From contig NZ_CP146077.1 in assembly GCF_037023725.1 (NCBI RefSeq), positions 2,145,001 to 2,209,000 on the forward strand: a DNA stretch of 64,000 bases. Reading direction: 5' to 3'. The stretch comes from Pseudomonas bubulae (GTDB lineage Bacteria; Pseudomonadota; Gammaproteobacteria; Pseudomonadales; Pseudomonadaceae). Position numbers and translations under genes: made by a program. The notes below the pieces were generated by a model. The model had not been told where the DNA came from. It did not search any database and was given only the letters and a program-made list of their open reading frames with translations. Positions 23,790 through 33,601 of this stretch are shown here, piece after piece (the stretch's first letter is position 1; the number at the start of each line of letters is the position of its first letter).

Positions 23790-24636
23790 AGCCTTCGACG
23801 ATGTATTCGGCAAAGCACTCAATGATCGGTGACGACGCGCTGTTGGCTTTGCGTAACAGCACAATACTGGCTGAGGGAAGCTCCGGCAGGTTCTCGGCCG
23901 CGCCGATGATGCGCAGGTCGGGCGTCAACAGGCTTTGTAGCTGGGCGGTGACGGCGAGCCCGGTGCTGACCACGGCGTTGATCGCCGCGAGGCTGGCACT
24001 GGTGTAGGCAACCCGGTATTCACGTTGTTGAATATCCAGGGCATTACAGGCCCAGGTCCGGCAAAAACAGTCGGTATTGAACATTGCCAGGGGCAGGGGT
24101 GTTTGTTCATGGGGCGAAAAGCCTTGGGCCACCATCCAGACAAAGCGTTCCTGGCGCAGGATCTGGCCCATTTCGGTACCGGGTTTGCGGGTTACGATCG
24201 TCAGGTCCAGATCATTACGCTGCAACAGCTGGGATGACGGCTCGCAATGTACCTCGACGTTGATCAGCGGGTAGTCCTGGGCAAAGCGCGACAATACGCC
24301 GGGCAAAAAACGCATCACGTAATCATCCGGCGAACCTATCTTCACCGTGCCCACCATCTGTGGTTGGCGCAGGGTGTTGAACACTTCGCTGTGCAGCTTG
24401 AGGATGCGCCGGGCATAGCCGAGCAGCACCACGCCTTCCTGGGTCAGGCTGACAGTGCGCCCTTCGCGCTGGAACAGCGCACATTGCAGCACGTCTTCTT
24501 CCAGGCGTTTCATCTGCATGCTGACCGCCGACTGGGTGCGATTGACCGCTTCGGCGGCGCGGGTGAAGCCGCCGTGATCGGCGATGGCGGCAAAGGTGCG
24601 CAGCAGGTCGGTGTCGATGCTGGGAAATTCAGCCAT
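23779..24636 (-). CDS. LysR-family transcriptional regulator
   Basis: A 285-residue LysR regulator. The N-terminal winged helix-turn-helix is FAAIADHGGFTRAAEAVNRTQSAVSMQMKR in pieces (residues 15-44), followed by the linker helix and a periplasmic-binding-like effector domain (VKIGSPDDYVMRFLPGVLSR onwards). The first helices have the usual SAVSMQMKRLE recognition sequence. It is divergent from the DUF1127 gene at 24733, a common Pseudomonas arrangement, and so is the likely regulator of that gene. It is convergent with and overlaps the TauE/SafE gene. Confidence 0.92.
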   Translation of the reverse strand: MAEFPSIDTDLLRTFAAIADHGGFTRAAEAVNRTQSAVSMQMKRLEEDVLQCALFQREGRTVSLTQEGVVLLGYARRILKLHSEVFNTLRQPQMVGTVKIGSPDDYVMRFLPGVLSRFAQDYPLINVEVHCEPSSQLLQRNDLDLTIVTRKPGTEMGQILRQERFVWMVAQGFSPHEQTPLPLAMFNTDCFCRTWACNALDIQQREYRVAYTSASLAAINAVVSTGLAVTAQLQSLLTPDLRIIGAAENLPELPSASIVLLRKANSASSPIIECFAEYIVEGFKL

Positions 24637-24732
24637 TGATCAATCTCGCAGATGTATCGCATAAGAAACATTCGTTGGATTGATCTTATGCCCACGCAGA
24701 CACTTGAGCCATACCACAGGAGGGCTCAAGTG

Positions 24733-24912
24733 ATGAAAGGTCAAACAGGCGTAGTGTGGATTGCCCGGATTTCGCGCTGGTATCAACTGTCGCGGGAGCG
24801 GGCGTGCTTGCGGCAGATCAGTGATGCGGCGCTCAAGGACCTTGGGTTGAGCAGGGCGGATATCGAGGCCGAAAGCCATCGGGCTTTTTGGGATGATCCG
24901 TTTAACAGGTGA
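24733..24912 (+). CDS. DUF1127 domain small protein
   Basis: A 59-residue protein. LRQISDAALKDLGLSRADIEAE (in pieces, residues 28-49) is the DUF1127 core, a YjiS-like arginine-rich motif family. AGGAGG sits eight bases before ATG 24733, so I prefer that start to ATG 24688. DUF1127 proteins are linked to RNA handling and phosphate or carbon responses in some bacteria. It is divergent from the LysR gene. Confidence 0.8.
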   Translation: MKGQTGVVWIARISRWYQLSRERACLRQISDAALKDLGLSRADIEAESHRAFWDDPFNR

Positions 24913-24930
24913 GGGCGGGGTGTTTGCTGC

Positions 24931-24969
24931 CCCTCACCCTAACCCTCTCCCGGAGGGTTAGGGTGAGGG
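24931..24969. repeat. 17-base perfect inverted repeat
   Basis: CCCTCACCCTAACCCTC and its exact complement are separated by five bases. The sequence lies between the convergent DUF1127 and DAHP synthase genes and can act as a terminator for both. Repeats of this type occur in many copies in Pseudomonas and relatives. Confidence 0.8.
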
Positions 24970-24975
24970 TGCTCT

Positions 24976-26322
24976 TCAGCGCTTGACCTGCTTCAGCGTC
25001 TCGGCAATCAAAAACGCCAGTTCCAGTGACTGATCGGCATTCATCCGCGGGTCGCAGTGGGTGTGGTAGCGGTCCGACAGGCCGTCTTCGGTAATCGGAT
25101 TGGCACCGCCGATGCATTCGGTCACGTTCTGGCCGGTCATTTCGATATGAATGCCACCTGCGTAACTGCCTTCGGCATCGTGAACCTGGAAGAACTGTTT
25201 CACTTCACCCAGTATTTGCGCGAAATCACGGGTCTTGTAGCCGCTGCTGGCCTTGATGGTGTTGGCGTGCATCGGGTCGCAACTCCACAGCACCTGCTTG
25301 CCTTCGCCTTCTACCGCGCGGATCAGCTGCGGCAGGTGATCGCCCACTTTGTCGGCACCCATGCGCACGATCAGGTTGAGGCGGCCCGGGTCGTTGTCCG
25401 GGTTGAGGATATCGATCAGGCGGATCAGGTCTTCGTTGTTCATGCTCGGGCCGACCTTGACCCCGATCGGGTTGTTGACTCCGCGCAGGAACTCGACATG
25501 GGCGCCGTCCAGCTGGCGTGTGCGGTCGCCGATCCAGAGCATGTGTGCCGAGCAATCGTAGTAATCGTTGGTCAGGCTGTCGCGGCGTACGAAGGCTTCT
25601 TCGTAATTCAGCAGCAACGCTTCGTGGGCGGTAAAGAAGCTGGTTTCGCGCAGTTGCGGCGAGCTGTCCATGCCGCAGGCACGCATAAAGGCGAGGGTTT
25701 CATCGATACGGTCGGCCAGCTGGCTGTATTTCTCTGCCAGGGCCGAGTTGGCGATGAAGTCCAGGTTCCACTTGTGCACCTGGTGCAGGTCGGCAAAGCC
25801 GCCCTGGGCAAAGGCGCGCAGCAGGTTCAGGGTGGCGGTGGACTGGTGATAGGACTGCAGCAGGCGTTCAGGGTCTGGCACGCGGCTTTTTTCATCAAAG
25901 CCGATGCCGTTGACGATATCGCCTCGATAGGCAGGCAAGGTCACGCCGTTGATGGTTTCGTCATTGGCCGAGCGCGGCTTGGCGAATTGCCCGGCCATGC
26001 GCCCGACCTTGACCACCGGGCACCCTGCCGCGAAGGTCATGACAATGGCCATTTGCAGCAGGACCTTGAACGTGTCACGAATCTTGGCTGCCGAAAACTC
26101 CGCAAAACTCTCGGCACAATCACCGCCCTGAAGCAGAAACGCCCTGCCTTGAGTGACCTCGGCAAACTGTCGGCGCAGTTCCCGGGCTTCGCCGGCAAAT
26201 ACCAGTGGCGGGTAACTGGCCAGGCTTTGCTCGACGCGCAGCAGGTGCGCCGCGTCAGGGTAGTGGGGTTGTTGCTGGATCGGCAGGGCGCGCCAGCTGT
26301 CAGGGGTCCAGATTGGGCTCAT
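24976..26322 (-). CDS. 3-deoxy-7-phosphoheptulonate synthase, class II
   Basis: A 448-residue class II DAHP synthase, which joins phosphoenolpyruvate and erythrose 4-phosphate in the first step of aromatic amino acid synthesis. Typical segments are [12 protein letters not shown] (about residues 85-96), [16 protein letters not shown], a WCDPMH-type motif here as [10 protein letters not shown], and [15 protein letters not shown] near the C-terminus. The cysteine in GGDCAE is a metal ligand. ATG 26322 matches the family N-terminus ([11 protein letters not shown]). It is monocistronic. Confidence 0.95.
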   Translation of the reverse strand: MSPIWTPDSWRALPIQQQPHYPDAAHLLRVEQSLASYPPLVFAGEARELRRQFAEVTQGRAFLLQGGDCAESFAEFSAAKIRDTFKVLLQMAIVMTFAAGCPVVKVGRMAGQFAKPRSANDETINGVTLPAYRGDIVNGIGFDEKSRVPDPERLLQSYHQSTATLNLLRAFAQGGFADLHQVHKWNLDFIANSALAEKYSQLADRIDETLAFMRACGMDSSPQLRETSFFTAHEALLLNYEEAFVRRDSLTNDYYDCSAHMLWIGDRTRQLDGAHVEFLRGVNNPIGVKVGPSMNNEDLIRLIDILNPDNDPGRLNLIVRMGADKVGDHLPQLIRAVEGEGKQVLWSCDPMHANTIKASSGYKTRDFAQILGEVKQFFQVHDAEGSYAGGIHIEMTGQNVTECIGGANPITEDGLSDRYHTHCDPRMNADQSLELAFLIAETLKQVKR

Positions 26323-26479
26323 CGCAGACTCTAGTATTTGTTGGAGATGGCCCATGTTAGCAGCAATTAGTGCGTGACCTGTTGCGCCGCAATGGCCGAC
26401 AATCGCGCCTTTGCGCTCGATATCGAGTGGCTGTTTTTTCAGCGCCGCGGGTAGTACCGGGGCGCGGCAAGGAGAGGAA

Positions 26480-27235
26480 ATGTCTGAGGAGCGCGTAGAG
26501 CGTCTGCTCGCCGAAGTTCATGATGACTTCGGCATGATTCGAGTGCTGGAAGTGGCTGACTACCGTTTCCTCGAATTCGGCGATGCGATCGAGCAAAGCT
26601 GCGTGTTCACTGCTGACCCCAGCTGGCTGGAATACGACTACACCCGCGCCATGCTGATTGGTGCGTTGTGCCATGACGCTCCGGAAAGCGCACTGTTTCT
26701 GGGGCTGGGTGCCGGAACTCTGACCCAGGCCTGTCTCAAGTTTTTGCCCCTGGAAGATGTCGAAGCCATCGAGCTGCGCCCGGATGTGCCGCGTCTGGCC
26801 ATCGAATACCTGGGCCTGGATGATGATCCGCGTTTGTATATTCGTATCGGTGATGCCCTGGAGCTGCTGGACAGCGCCGAGCCCGCGGACCTGATTTTTG
26901 TCGATCTGTACAACGATCTTGGACCGGCAGCGGGTCACCTGGCCTGGACATTCCTTGAAAACTGCCAAAAGAAGCTGGCCCCCAATGGCTGGCTGATCAT
27001 CAACCAGTGGGCCACCGACGATGGCAAGCCGCTGGGGGCTGCGTTGCTGCGCGGCCTGTATCACCGCCATTATTGGGAGCTGCCGGTCAAGGAGGGTAAT
27101 GTCATCCTGATGGTACCTGCTGATCTGGAACAGGCACTCGATATCGACGCGCTGACAGTCCGGGCACAAGTCCTGGCTCCGCGTCTGGGTTATTCGCTGG
27201 AGTCCCTGATCAAGGCAATTCGCCCGGCGACTTGA
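26480..27235 (+). CDS. Spermidine synthase-like methyltransferase-fold protein
   Basis: A 251-residue protein with the polyamine-synthase Rossmann fold: [16 protein letters not shown] (about residues 75-90) is the S-adenosyl-binding loop, [10 protein letters not shown] the next strand with its acidic residue, and [10 protein letters not shown] the following acidic strand. It lacks the N-terminal strand domain and the gate-keeping residues of true spermidine synthases, so the aminopropyl reaction is not certain. AAGGAG precedes ATG 26480. It is divergent from DAHP synthase. Confidence 0.75.
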   Translation: MSEERVERLLAEVHDDFGMIRVLEVADYRFLEFGDAIEQSCVFTADPSWLEYDYTRAMLIGALCHDAPESALFLGLGAGTLTQACLKFLPLEDVEAIELRPDVPRLAIEYLGLDDDPRLYIRIGDALELLDSAEPADLIFVDLYNDLGPAAGHLAWTFLENCQKKLAPNGWLIINQWATDDGKPLGAALLRGLYHRHYWELPVKEGNVILMVPADLEQALDIDALTVRAQVLAPRLGYSLESLIKAIRPAT

Positions 27236-27386
27236 TGCCAAGCGGTGAAACGTTTTAGCGTTTCACCCAGAGTGGCCCGGCACGAAAAGCTTTTTCAAGG
27301 ACGAAAAAAAACGTTAAAGCCCGGTCCACAGAGGGATACAGACGATTTTGTGGCAAAAAACCCCTTCTTTTTTTTGATAAATCCGG

Positions 27387-27607
27387 TATAGTGCGCGCCG
27401 GCCTTTAGCCGGGCCACGTTTAGGTGTCGCATTTCCCGAAGCACGCTTCGGCTGCTCGTCCGTTTCGCGGACAACCCTGAACGCTCCATTCATTTAAACG
27501 TTTTCGCAAATCCCCGCCGACAAAGCAGCCAGGGCGACTCTTGAGTCTTACACGGCATGCGCAGCTTTGGAGCATGGGTCTTTGCGGATGCACTTAGAGG
27601 CAGACCC
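27387..27607 (+). promoter_or_regulatory. Promoter and structured leader of the DeaD mRNA
   Basis: A TATAGT -10 box (27387-27392) with a weak -35 is followed by a leader of about 209 bases. Three stem-loops come in a row: CCGGC/GCCGG (27398-27412), CGAAGC/GCTTCG (27437-27450) and GTCCG/CGGAC (27458-27472). Long structured leaders are typical of cold-shock helicase genes and allow temperature-dependent or autogenous control. The mechanism is inferred. Confidence 0.55.
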
Positions 27608-29278
27608 ATGACCCAGGAAACCGGCGGCTTCGCCGCTTTTAATCTTAATCCGAACATTCTTTCTGCTGTCATCGCGACTGGCTACGAAGAACCTTCGGCT
27701 ATTCAGCAGCAATCGATCCCGATCATCATGGCCGGTCACGACATGATTGGTCAGGCGCAAACCGGTACGGGTAAAACCGCCGCGTTCGCCCTGCCGATCC
27801 TGCACCGCATCGATCCTGCTAAGCGCGAGCCGCAAGCCCTGATCCTGGCGCCAACCCGTGAGTTGGCGCTGCAAGTAGCAACCGCTTTCGAAACCTACGC
27901 CAAGCAAATGCCGGGCGTTACCGTTGTGGCCGTTTACGGCGGCGCCCCTATGGGTCCACAACTGAAAGCAATCCGTAATGGCGCACAGATCGTTGTCGCC
28001 ACTCCGGGCCGTCTGTGCGACCACCTGCGTCGTGACGAAAAAGTGCTGTCGACCGTGAACCACCTGGTTCTGGACGAAGCTGACGAAATGTTGAAACTGG
28101 GTTTCATGGACGATCTTGAAGTTATCTTCAAGGCACTTCCGCCAACCCGTCAGACCGTATTGTTCTCGGCAACCTTGCCGCAGTCGATCCGTGCCATTGC
28201 CGAACGCCATCTGCGCGATCCGCAACACGTGAAGATCCAGACCAAGACTCAGACCGTTACCGCGATCGAACAGGCTCACCTGTTGGTTCACGCTGACCAG
28301 AAGACCTCGGCTGTATTGAGCCTGCTGGAAGTTGAAGATTTCGACGCCCTGATCATGTTCGTTCGCACCAAGCAAGCGACCCTGGATCTGGCCAGCGCCC
28401 TTGAAGCCAAAGGCTACAAAGCTGCTGCGCTGAACGGTGACATTGCCCAGAACCAGCGTGAGCGCGTTATCGACTCGCTCAAGGATGGCCGTCTGGACAT
28501 CGTTGTGGCAACCGACGTAGCGGCACGTGGTCTTGATGTTCCACGTATCACTCACGTGTTCAACGTTGACATGCCTTACGATCCAGAGTCCTACGTTCAC
28601 CGTATCGGCCGTACTGGCCGTGCCGGTCGCGAAGGTCGCGCACTGCTGCTGGTGACTCCTCGTGAGCGCCGCATGCTGCAAGTGATCGAGCGTGTAACCG
28701 GTCAGAAAGTTGCGGAAGTCCGTCTGCCGGATGCCCAGGCTGTTCTTGATGCCCGCATCAAGAAGTTGACCAACAGCCTGACGCCGCTGGTCGCTGACGC
28801 TGAATCGACTCACGGTGATCTGCTGGATCGCCTGATTGCCGATATCGGTTGCAGCCCGCGTGCCCTGGCCGCTGCTCTGCTGCGCAAGGCAACCAACGGT
28901 CAGGCCCTGACCCTGGCAGCCATCGAACGTGAACGTCCACTGGTGCCTAACAGTGCACCGCGTGAGCGTTCCGAGCGTTCGGGTGACCGTCCTGATCGTG
29001 GTGATCGCGAGCGTCGTGCTCCGGTTCCATTGGCTGAAGGCCGTGCACGTTGCCGTACCGCGCTGGGTGCGCGTGATGGTATCGCTGCCAAGAACCTGCT
29101 GGGCGCTATCCTCAACGAGGGTGGCCTGGCTCGTGAAGCTATCGGTCGCATCCAGGTGCGTGACAGCTTCAGCCTGGTAGAACTGCCGGAAGCCGGTCTG
29201 GAAGGTTTGCTGGCCAAACTGAAAGACACCCGCGTTGCTGGCAAGCAGTTGAAACTGCGTCGCTACCGCGAAGATTAA
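27608..29278 (+). CDS. deaD: DEAD-box RNA helicase DeaD/CsdA type
   Basis: A 556-residue DEAD-box helicase. It shows AQTGTGKTAAF (motif I), PTRELALQ (Ia), TPGRL (Ib), DEAD (II, in VLDEADEML), SAT (III), DVAARGLDVPRI (V) and HRIGRTGRAGR (VI). The C-terminal DbpA-like RNA-binding domain (ARCRTALGARDGIAAKNLLG and onwards) follows an arginine/aspartate-rich linker (RSERSGDRPDRGDRERR). It unwinds RNA in ribosome assembly and mRNA decay, mainly in the cold. The start ATG 27608 has AGAGG upstream. A long structured leader precedes it. Confidence 0.96.
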   Translation: MTQETGGFAAFNLNPNILSAVIATGYEEPSAIQQQSIPIIMAGHDMIGQAQTGTGKTAAFALPILHRIDPAKREPQALILAPTRELALQVATAFETYAKQMPGVTVVAVYGGAPMGPQLKAIRNGAQIVVATPGRLCDHLRRDEKVLSTVNHLVLDEADEMLKLGFMDDLEVIFKALPPTRQTVLFSATLPQSIRAIAERHLRDPQHVKIQTKTQTVTAIEQAHLLVHADQKTSAVLSLLEVEDFDALIMFVRTKQATLDLASALEAKGYKAAALNGDIAQNQRERVIDSLKDGRLDIVVATDVAARGLDVPRITHVFNVDMPYDPESYVHRIGRTGRAGREGRALLLVTPRERRMLQVIERVTGQKVAEVRLPDAQAVLDARIKKLTNSLTPLVADAESTHGDLLDRLIADIGCSPRALAAALLRKATNGQALTLAAIERERPLVPNSAPRERSERSGDRPDRGDRERRAPVPLAEGRARCRTALGARDGIAAKNLLGAILNEGGLAREAIGRIQVRDSFSLVELPEAGLEGLLAKLKDTRVAGKQLKLRRYRED

Positions 29279-29302
29279 TCACTCTTGCAGTGATTGATCG
29301 CT

Positions 29303-29336
29303 AAAAAAATCCCCGCCTGGTGCGGGGATTTTTTTT
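29303..29336 (+). terminator. Terminator of the helicase gene
   Basis: AATCCCCGC, a CTGGT loop, GCGGGGATT and a long T run; the A/T tracts on both sides would also let it work for the convergent dioxygenase gene. Confidence 0.92.
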
Positions 29337-29377
29337 GTCCGGGATTTGTATTTGCTGGCCTTTGTGGGAGCGGGGCG

Positions 29378-30145
29378 CTAGCCAAACCGGTAGATATCCA
29401 TCCCCAACGCACCCAGTGTCCAACCCTGGTGGGCAATGCTGAATTGGCCGCCCGCGGCACGGGCAAAATACAACGGCAGCAGGTGCTCGTCGCTGGGGTG
29501 GTTTTTAGCGGCGAAAGGCGCCTGTGTGCGGTAGGCATGCAGCGCGGTTTCGTCATCAGCCGCCAGTTTGTCGATCATCCAGTCACGAAACGCCTTGGCC
29601 CAGGGTTCAATGCTCTCAGGGCCTGCGTGCCAGTCCAGTTCGCGCAGGTTGTGGGTGATGCTGCCCGAGCCGATGACCAGAATCCCCTCGCTGCGCAAGA
29701 CCGCCAGTGCATGGCCTACCCTGGTCTGGCCCGCCGGGCCCAACTGGCTGGGCAACGAGACCTGCACCACCGGGATATCCGCATCCGGGTACATCAAGGA
29801 CAGTGGCACCCAGGCGCCATGGTCAAAAGGGCGCCTGGCGTCCAGTCGCGCCGGCAAGCCGTTGTCTGCCAGCAATTCCACAATGTTCGCGGCCAACTTC
29901 GGGTCGCCGGGCGCAGGGTATTGCACGGCAAACAGTGCGGGCGGGAAGCCGCCAAAGTCATGCCAGGTTTCCGGTGACGGGTGGCTGGCGACCCGCAGGT
30001 CGGGGCTTTCCCAGTGCGCAGACACCAGCACTATGGCCTTGGGGCGCGGCAGTTCGGCCGCCAGGCGTTTGAGCGCCGGGCCACTGGCGCCCGGTTCCAG
30101 TGCTAGCATGGGGGAGCCGTGGGAGATAAACAGGCTGGGGAGCAT
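29378..30145 (-). CDS. 4,5-DOPA-type extradiol dioxygenase (LigB family)
   Basis: A 255-residue class III extradiol ring-cleavage dioxygenase of the YgiD type. The N-terminal LFISHGSPMLALEP carries the first metal-binding histidine. VLVSAHWESP gives the second, and the FDHGAWVPL motif and IGSGSITHNLREL supply further active-site histidines. Such enzymes open catechol rings; the natural substrate here is unknown. It lies next to tpm but is divergent from it. Confidence 0.88.
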   Translation of the reverse strand: MLPSLFISHGSPMLALEPGASGPALKRLAAELPRPKAIVLVSAHWESPDLRVASHPSPETWHDFGGFPPALFAVQYPAPGDPKLAANIVELLADNGLPARLDARRPFDHGAWVPLSLMYPDADIPVVQVSLPSQLGPAGQTRVGHALAVLRSEGILVIGSGSITHNLRELDWHAGPESIEPWAKAFRDWMIDKLAADDETALHAYRTQAPFAAKNHPSDEHLLPLYFARAAGGQFSIAHQGWTLGALGMDIYRFG

Positions 30146-30246
30146 GACAGAGGTCCTCGAAGTTGAGATGCGTCATCTTCATCCTGATCATTGATCTAAA
30201 TCCAATATAAGTTTTAGTGCTTATCTATCGAATTTAAAGGTGAATC

Positions 30247-30906
30247 ATGCAGCCCGAATTTTGGCACGACCGCTGGGATCGCAATCAGATTGGCTTTCAC
30301 CTGTCGCAGGTCAACCCTTACCTTCAGCGCCTTTGGCCGGCACTGGGGGTGGAGGAGGGCGGTCGTGTGCTGGTGCCGCTATGCGGCAAAAGCCTGGATA
30401 TGAGCTGGCTGGCGGCCAACGGTCATGAAGTGCTGGGCGTGGAGCTGACGCAGACGGCCGTGGAGCAGTTTTTCAGTGAACAACAGGTCGAGCCACAGGT
30501 TCGTCAGCAGGGCGCCTTCAAGGTGTACGAGGCGGGTCCTGTGAAGATCCTCTGCGGTGATGTGTTTGCCCTGACTCAGGCTGACGTGGCCTCCTGTGTG
30601 GGGTTGTATGACCGCGCTGCAACCATCGCATTCCCTCCCGAGATGCGTGCGGCCTATGCTCGGCACCTGAGCCGGATTCTGCCGCCAGGCTGTCGGGGGC
30701 TGTTGATTACCCTGGATTACGATCAGTCGCAAATGAACGGCCCGCCGTTCTCGGTGCCGGACGCCGAGGTACAAAGCCTGCTGTCGCCTGCCTGGGCGCT
30801 GGAAGTGCTCGAGCAGCCGGATGTACTCGATCAGGAGTGGAAGTTCCTCAAGGGCGGCGTGACGCGACTGGTGGAGCGGGTGTATCGCCTGAGCAAAATC
30901 GCCTGA
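30247..30906 (+). CDS. tpm: Thiopurine S-methyltransferase
   Basis: A 219-residue methyltransferase of the bacterial TPMT family. [18 protein letters not shown] is the characteristic start, [20 protein letters not shown] the S-adenosylmethionine loop, and [13 protein letters not shown] the next strand. In Pseudomonas Tpm also methylates selenium and tellurium oxyanions. GG and AAGGTG lie just before the ATG. A terminator follows at 30924. Confidence 0.95.
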   Translation: MQPEFWHDRWDRNQIGFHLSQVNPYLQRLWPALGVEEGGRVLVPLCGKSLDMSWLAANGHEVLGVELTQTAVEQFFSEQQVEPQVRQQGAFKVYEAGPVKILCGDVFALTQADVASCVGLYDRAATIAFPPEMRAAYARHLSRILPPGCRGLLITLDYDQSQMNGPPFSVPDAEVQSLLSPAWALEVLEQPDVLDQEWKFLKGGVTRLVERVYRLSKIA

Positions 30907-30923
30907 AGCAAAACCCGGGCACA

Positions 30924-30951
30924 AAAAAGGGCGACCTGGGTCGCCCTTTTT
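30924..30951 (+). terminator. Terminator between tpm and htpX
   Basis: AAAAAGGGCGAC / GTCGCCCTTTTT with a 4-base loop; symmetric, so it may serve both convergent genes. Confidence 0.9.
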
Positions 30952-30966
30952 ATGTTTGCCGTGGGG

Positions 30967-31854
30967 TTAGCCGCGGCGACGCAGTGCGTCGATACGTTCT
31001 TCCAGTGGCGGGTGGCTCATGAACATCCGCGCCAGGCCTTGTTTGAGGCCGCCGTTGATGCCGAAAGCCGCCATGGTGTCCGGCATGTGAACCGGCAGAC
31101 CCTGCTCGGAGCGCAAGCGCTGCAGGGCGCTGATCATTGCCGAGGTGCCGGCGAGCTGTGCACCGGCTTCGTCAGCCCGGAATTCACGTTTACGCGAGAA
31201 CCACATCACAATGGCGCTGGCGAGGAAACCCAGGACCAGTTCGGCGAAGATGGTCGCAACGTAGTAGGCAATGCCGCGGCCCTCGTCGTTCTTGAACACC
31301 ACCTTGTCGACAAAGTTGCCGATGATCCGGGCAAAGAACATGACAAAGGTGTTCACCACGCCCTGCACCAGCGCCAGGGTGACCATGTCGCCGTTGGCAA
31401 CGTGGCCGATTTCGTGGGCCAGTACCGCTTTTACTTCATCGGGCGAAAAACGCTCGAGCAAGCCCTGGCTGACAGCGACCAGTGCATCGTTTTTATTCCA
31501 GCCCGTGGCAAAGGCGTTAGCCTCGTATGCCGGGAAAATCCCCACTTCAGGCATCTTGATCCCGGCTTCGCGGGACAGTTGTTCAACGGTTTGCATCAAC
31601 CATTGTTCATGACGAGTACGAGGTTGTGTAATCACCTGGGTGCTGGTGCTCATCTTCGCCATCCATTTGGATATGAATAGCGAGAACAGAGACCCTGCAA
31701 AACCAAAGACCGCACAGAACACCAACAGCTGACTGAGGTTCAGATCAACCCCGTTGGCCGCCATGAACCCGTCAAAGCCGAACAGGCTCAGGGTGATGCT
31801 GGCAATCAGCACGACCGCCAGGTTAGTGGCCAAAAACAGCAGAATGCGCATCAT
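30967..31854 (-). CDS. htpX: Membrane zinc metalloprotease HtpX
   Basis: A 295-residue M48 protease. Two N-terminal membrane segments (residues 1-20 and 40-64) precede the catalytic motif [11 protein letters not shown] (HEXXH, about residue 145), then two more hydrophobic stretches and the third zinc ligand in [10 protein letters not shown]. It degrades misfolded inner-membrane proteins. A promoter is visible upstream. The protein starts with Met-Met, as E. coli HtpX does. Confidence 0.96.
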   Translation of the reverse strand: MMRILLFLATNLAVVLIASITLSLFGFDGFMAANGVDLNLSQLLVFCAVFGFAGSLFSLFISKWMAKMSTSTQVITQPRTRHEQWLMQTVEQLSREAGIKMPEVGIFPAYEANAFATGWNKNDALVAVSQGLLERFSPDEVKAVLAHEIGHVANGDMVTLALVQGVVNTFVMFFARIIGNFVDKVVFKNDEGRGIAYYVATIFAELVLGFLASAIVMWFSRKREFRADEAGAQLAGTSAMISALQRLRSEQGLPVHMPDTMAAFGINGGLKQGLARMFMSHPPLEERIDALRRRG

Positions 31855-31899
31855 GGTTGTATGAATCTCCTCGTCTTAAGGGTGTTGCCGTATGCGGGG

Positions 31900-31928
31900 T
31901 ATATAAGGTGCTGCCACAGGCTATTCAA
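31900..31928 (-). promoter_or_regulatory. Promoter of htpX
   Basis: On the minus strand TTGAAT (31928-31923) and TATATA (31905-31900) are separated by 17 bases, 46 bases before the start codon. I found no clear heat-shock sigma-factor consensus. Confidence 0.6.
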
Positions 31929-32123
31929 CCAGGTGACTATTTCAAACTGTGTCCTGCAGCCTGATTTTAGTAGTTTGCTGGGAATTTCCTAATATGAAGG
32001 AGCGTTTTTTTTGGCCAAAAGTTCCACTGAGCGCCAGTAAATAAAGGGCTTTATGGTTTTCATGAGGCTATTGAAGGCGGGGGAGGTCCGTAAAGACGCA
32101 GAATGAAGAATGTTTCATCAGAC

Positions 32124-32160
32124 ACATGTTGTGCGACTTTTGATTGGTCGCACAACATGT
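32124..32160 (-). terminator. Stem-loop after the aminotransferase gene
   Basis: ACATGTTGTGCGAC and its exact complement, 14-base arms with a 9-base loop, lie 8 bases past the stop. There is no T run, so termination would be imperfect or Rho-assisted. Confidence 0.55.
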
Positions 32161-32167
32161 TCAGAAA

Positions 32168-33379
32168 CTACTGACGATAAGTCTTCAGAAAGTTACCGAT
32201 CCGGCCAATGGCCATGTCCAGCTCGTCGACACGAGGCAGGGTCACGACGCGGAAGTGATCCGGCCACGGCCAGTTGAAGGCGGTGCCTTGTACCACCAGC
32301 AGTTTTTCCGAGAGCAGGAGGTCCAGCACGAATTTCTCGTCGTTGAGGATCGGGCACACTTTCGGGTCGATACGCGGGAACGCATACAACGCCCCCATCG
32401 GTTTCACGCAACTGACACCGGGGATCGCGTTGAGCAGTTCCCAAGTGCGGTTCCGTTGCTCAAGGAGGCGTCCGTTGGGCAGTACCAGATCATTGATGCT
32501 CTGGTAGCCGCCCAATGCGGTTTGAATGGCGTGCTGGCTGGGCACGTTGGCGCACAGGCGCATGTTGGCCAGCATGTCGATGCCTTCGATATAGCCCTGA
32601 GCGTTTTGCTTGGGCCCGGAGATGGCAATCCAGCCCGAACGGAAACCCGCAACCCGGTACGACTTGGACAGGCCGTTGAAGGTCAGGCACAACACGTCAG
32701 GGGCCAGTGAAGCGGTGCAGATATGCACCGCGTCGTCGTAGAGGATCTTGTCGTAGATCTCGTCCGAGAACACCACCAGATTGTGCTGGCGGGCAATCTC
32801 GAGCATGCCCAGCAGGACTTCCTTGGAGTACACCGCACCCGTCGGGTTGTTCGGGTTGATGATGACCATGGCTTTGGTGTTTGGAGTGATCCTGGCTTTT
32901 ATGTCCTCAAGATCAGGCCACCAGTTGGCTTGCTCGTCGCACAGGTAGTGCACCGGATGGCCGCCAGCCAACGTCACGGCAGCGGTCCACAGTGGGTAGT
33001 CCGGTGCTGGTACGAGAACTTCGTCGCCATTGTTGAGCAGCGCCTGCAGCGACATCACGATCAGCTCGGACACGCCGTTGCCCAGGTAGATGTCTTCGAT
33101 GCCGACACCTTCCACCTGCTTTTGCTGGTAGTACTGCATGACTGCCTTGCGGGCGCTGAACAGGCCTTTGGAGTCGCTGTAGCCCTGGGCTGTCGGCAGG
33201 TTGCGGATCACGTCCTGGAGGATTTCGTCCGGCGCTTCAAAACCAAAAGGTGCCGGGTTGCCGATGTTCAGCTTGAGGATGCGATGGCCTTCCTCCTCCA
33301 GTCGTTTGGCGTGCTTGAGCACCGGGCCGCGAATGTCATAACAGACGTTGGCGAGCTTGTTTGATTTGCTGACCTGCAT
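32168..33379 (-). CDS. alaA: Alanine-type aminotransferase (AlaA-like)
   Basis: A 403-residue class I/II pyridoxal phosphate aminotransferase. Conserved pieces are KLNIGNPAPFGF, NPNNPTGAVYS, SDEIYDKILYDD and the lysine motif NGLSKSYRVAGFRSGW, where the internal aldimine lysine sits. Its closest pattern is E. coli AlaA, the glutamate-pyruvate aminotransferase of alanine synthesis. ATG 33379 gives the family N-terminus (MQVSKSNKLANVCYDIRGP); the frame is open 29 codons upstream but with atypical residues. It is monocistronic. Confidence 0.9.
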   Translation of the reverse strand: MQVSKSNKLANVCYDIRGPVLKHAKRLEEEGHRILKLNIGNPAPFGFEAPDEILQDVIRNLPTAQGYSDSKGLFSARKAVMQYYQQKQVEGVGIEDIYLGNGVSELIVMSLQALLNNGDEVLVPAPDYPLWTAAVTLAGGHPVHYLCDEQANWWPDLEDIKARITPNTKAMVIINPNNPTGAVYSKEVLLGMLEIARQHNLVVFSDEIYDKILYDDAVHICTASLAPDVLCLTFNGLSKSYRVAGFRSGWIAISGPKQNAQGYIEGIDMLANMRLCANVPSQHAIQTALGGYQSINDLVLPNGRLLEQRNRTWELLNAIPGVSCVKPMGALYAFPRIDPKVCPILNDEKFVLDLLLSEKLLVVQGTAFNWPWPDHFRVVTLPRVDELDMAIGRIGNFLKTYRQ

Positions 33380-33601
33380 GGCGATGTGATCCCGAAAATG
33401 AACGATCCAGGCGATGTGATGACCACTGCACTGGGAAATTCTGTGTTTGCACACAGTGGCTAACACCGCTTTGCTTCAAGAATCCGTTTGAATGCAGCTA
33501 GGGCGGGTGCCAGACTGGTGATTAACGAGGCGCAATCATACGTGCCACCCGATCCCTGGAAAAGCCACCGGTCGGGGTTTTTCAGTGACAGAGGCAGAAC
33601 C

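Larger units (their letters stand above)
31855..32167. other. Intergenic region between htpX and the aminotransferase
   Basis: About 310 bases. It holds the htpX promoter (31900-31928) and a stem-loop after the aminotransferase gene (32124-32160). I see no gene. Confidence 0.6.

Noticed and set aside
25057..26334. A 425-codon plus-strand frame opposite the DAHP synthase gene
   Set aside because: It is the shadow of a well-conserved gene with high GC at third positions; no domain can be read from it.
27548..28813. A 421-codon minus-strand frame opposite deaD
   Set aside because: Antisense shadow; the DEAD-box motifs are unmistakable on the plus strand.
32124..32160. The 14-base stem-loop as a small RNA gene
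   Set aside because: It directly follows the aminotransferase stop and has no promoter; a 3'-end structure is the simpler reading.
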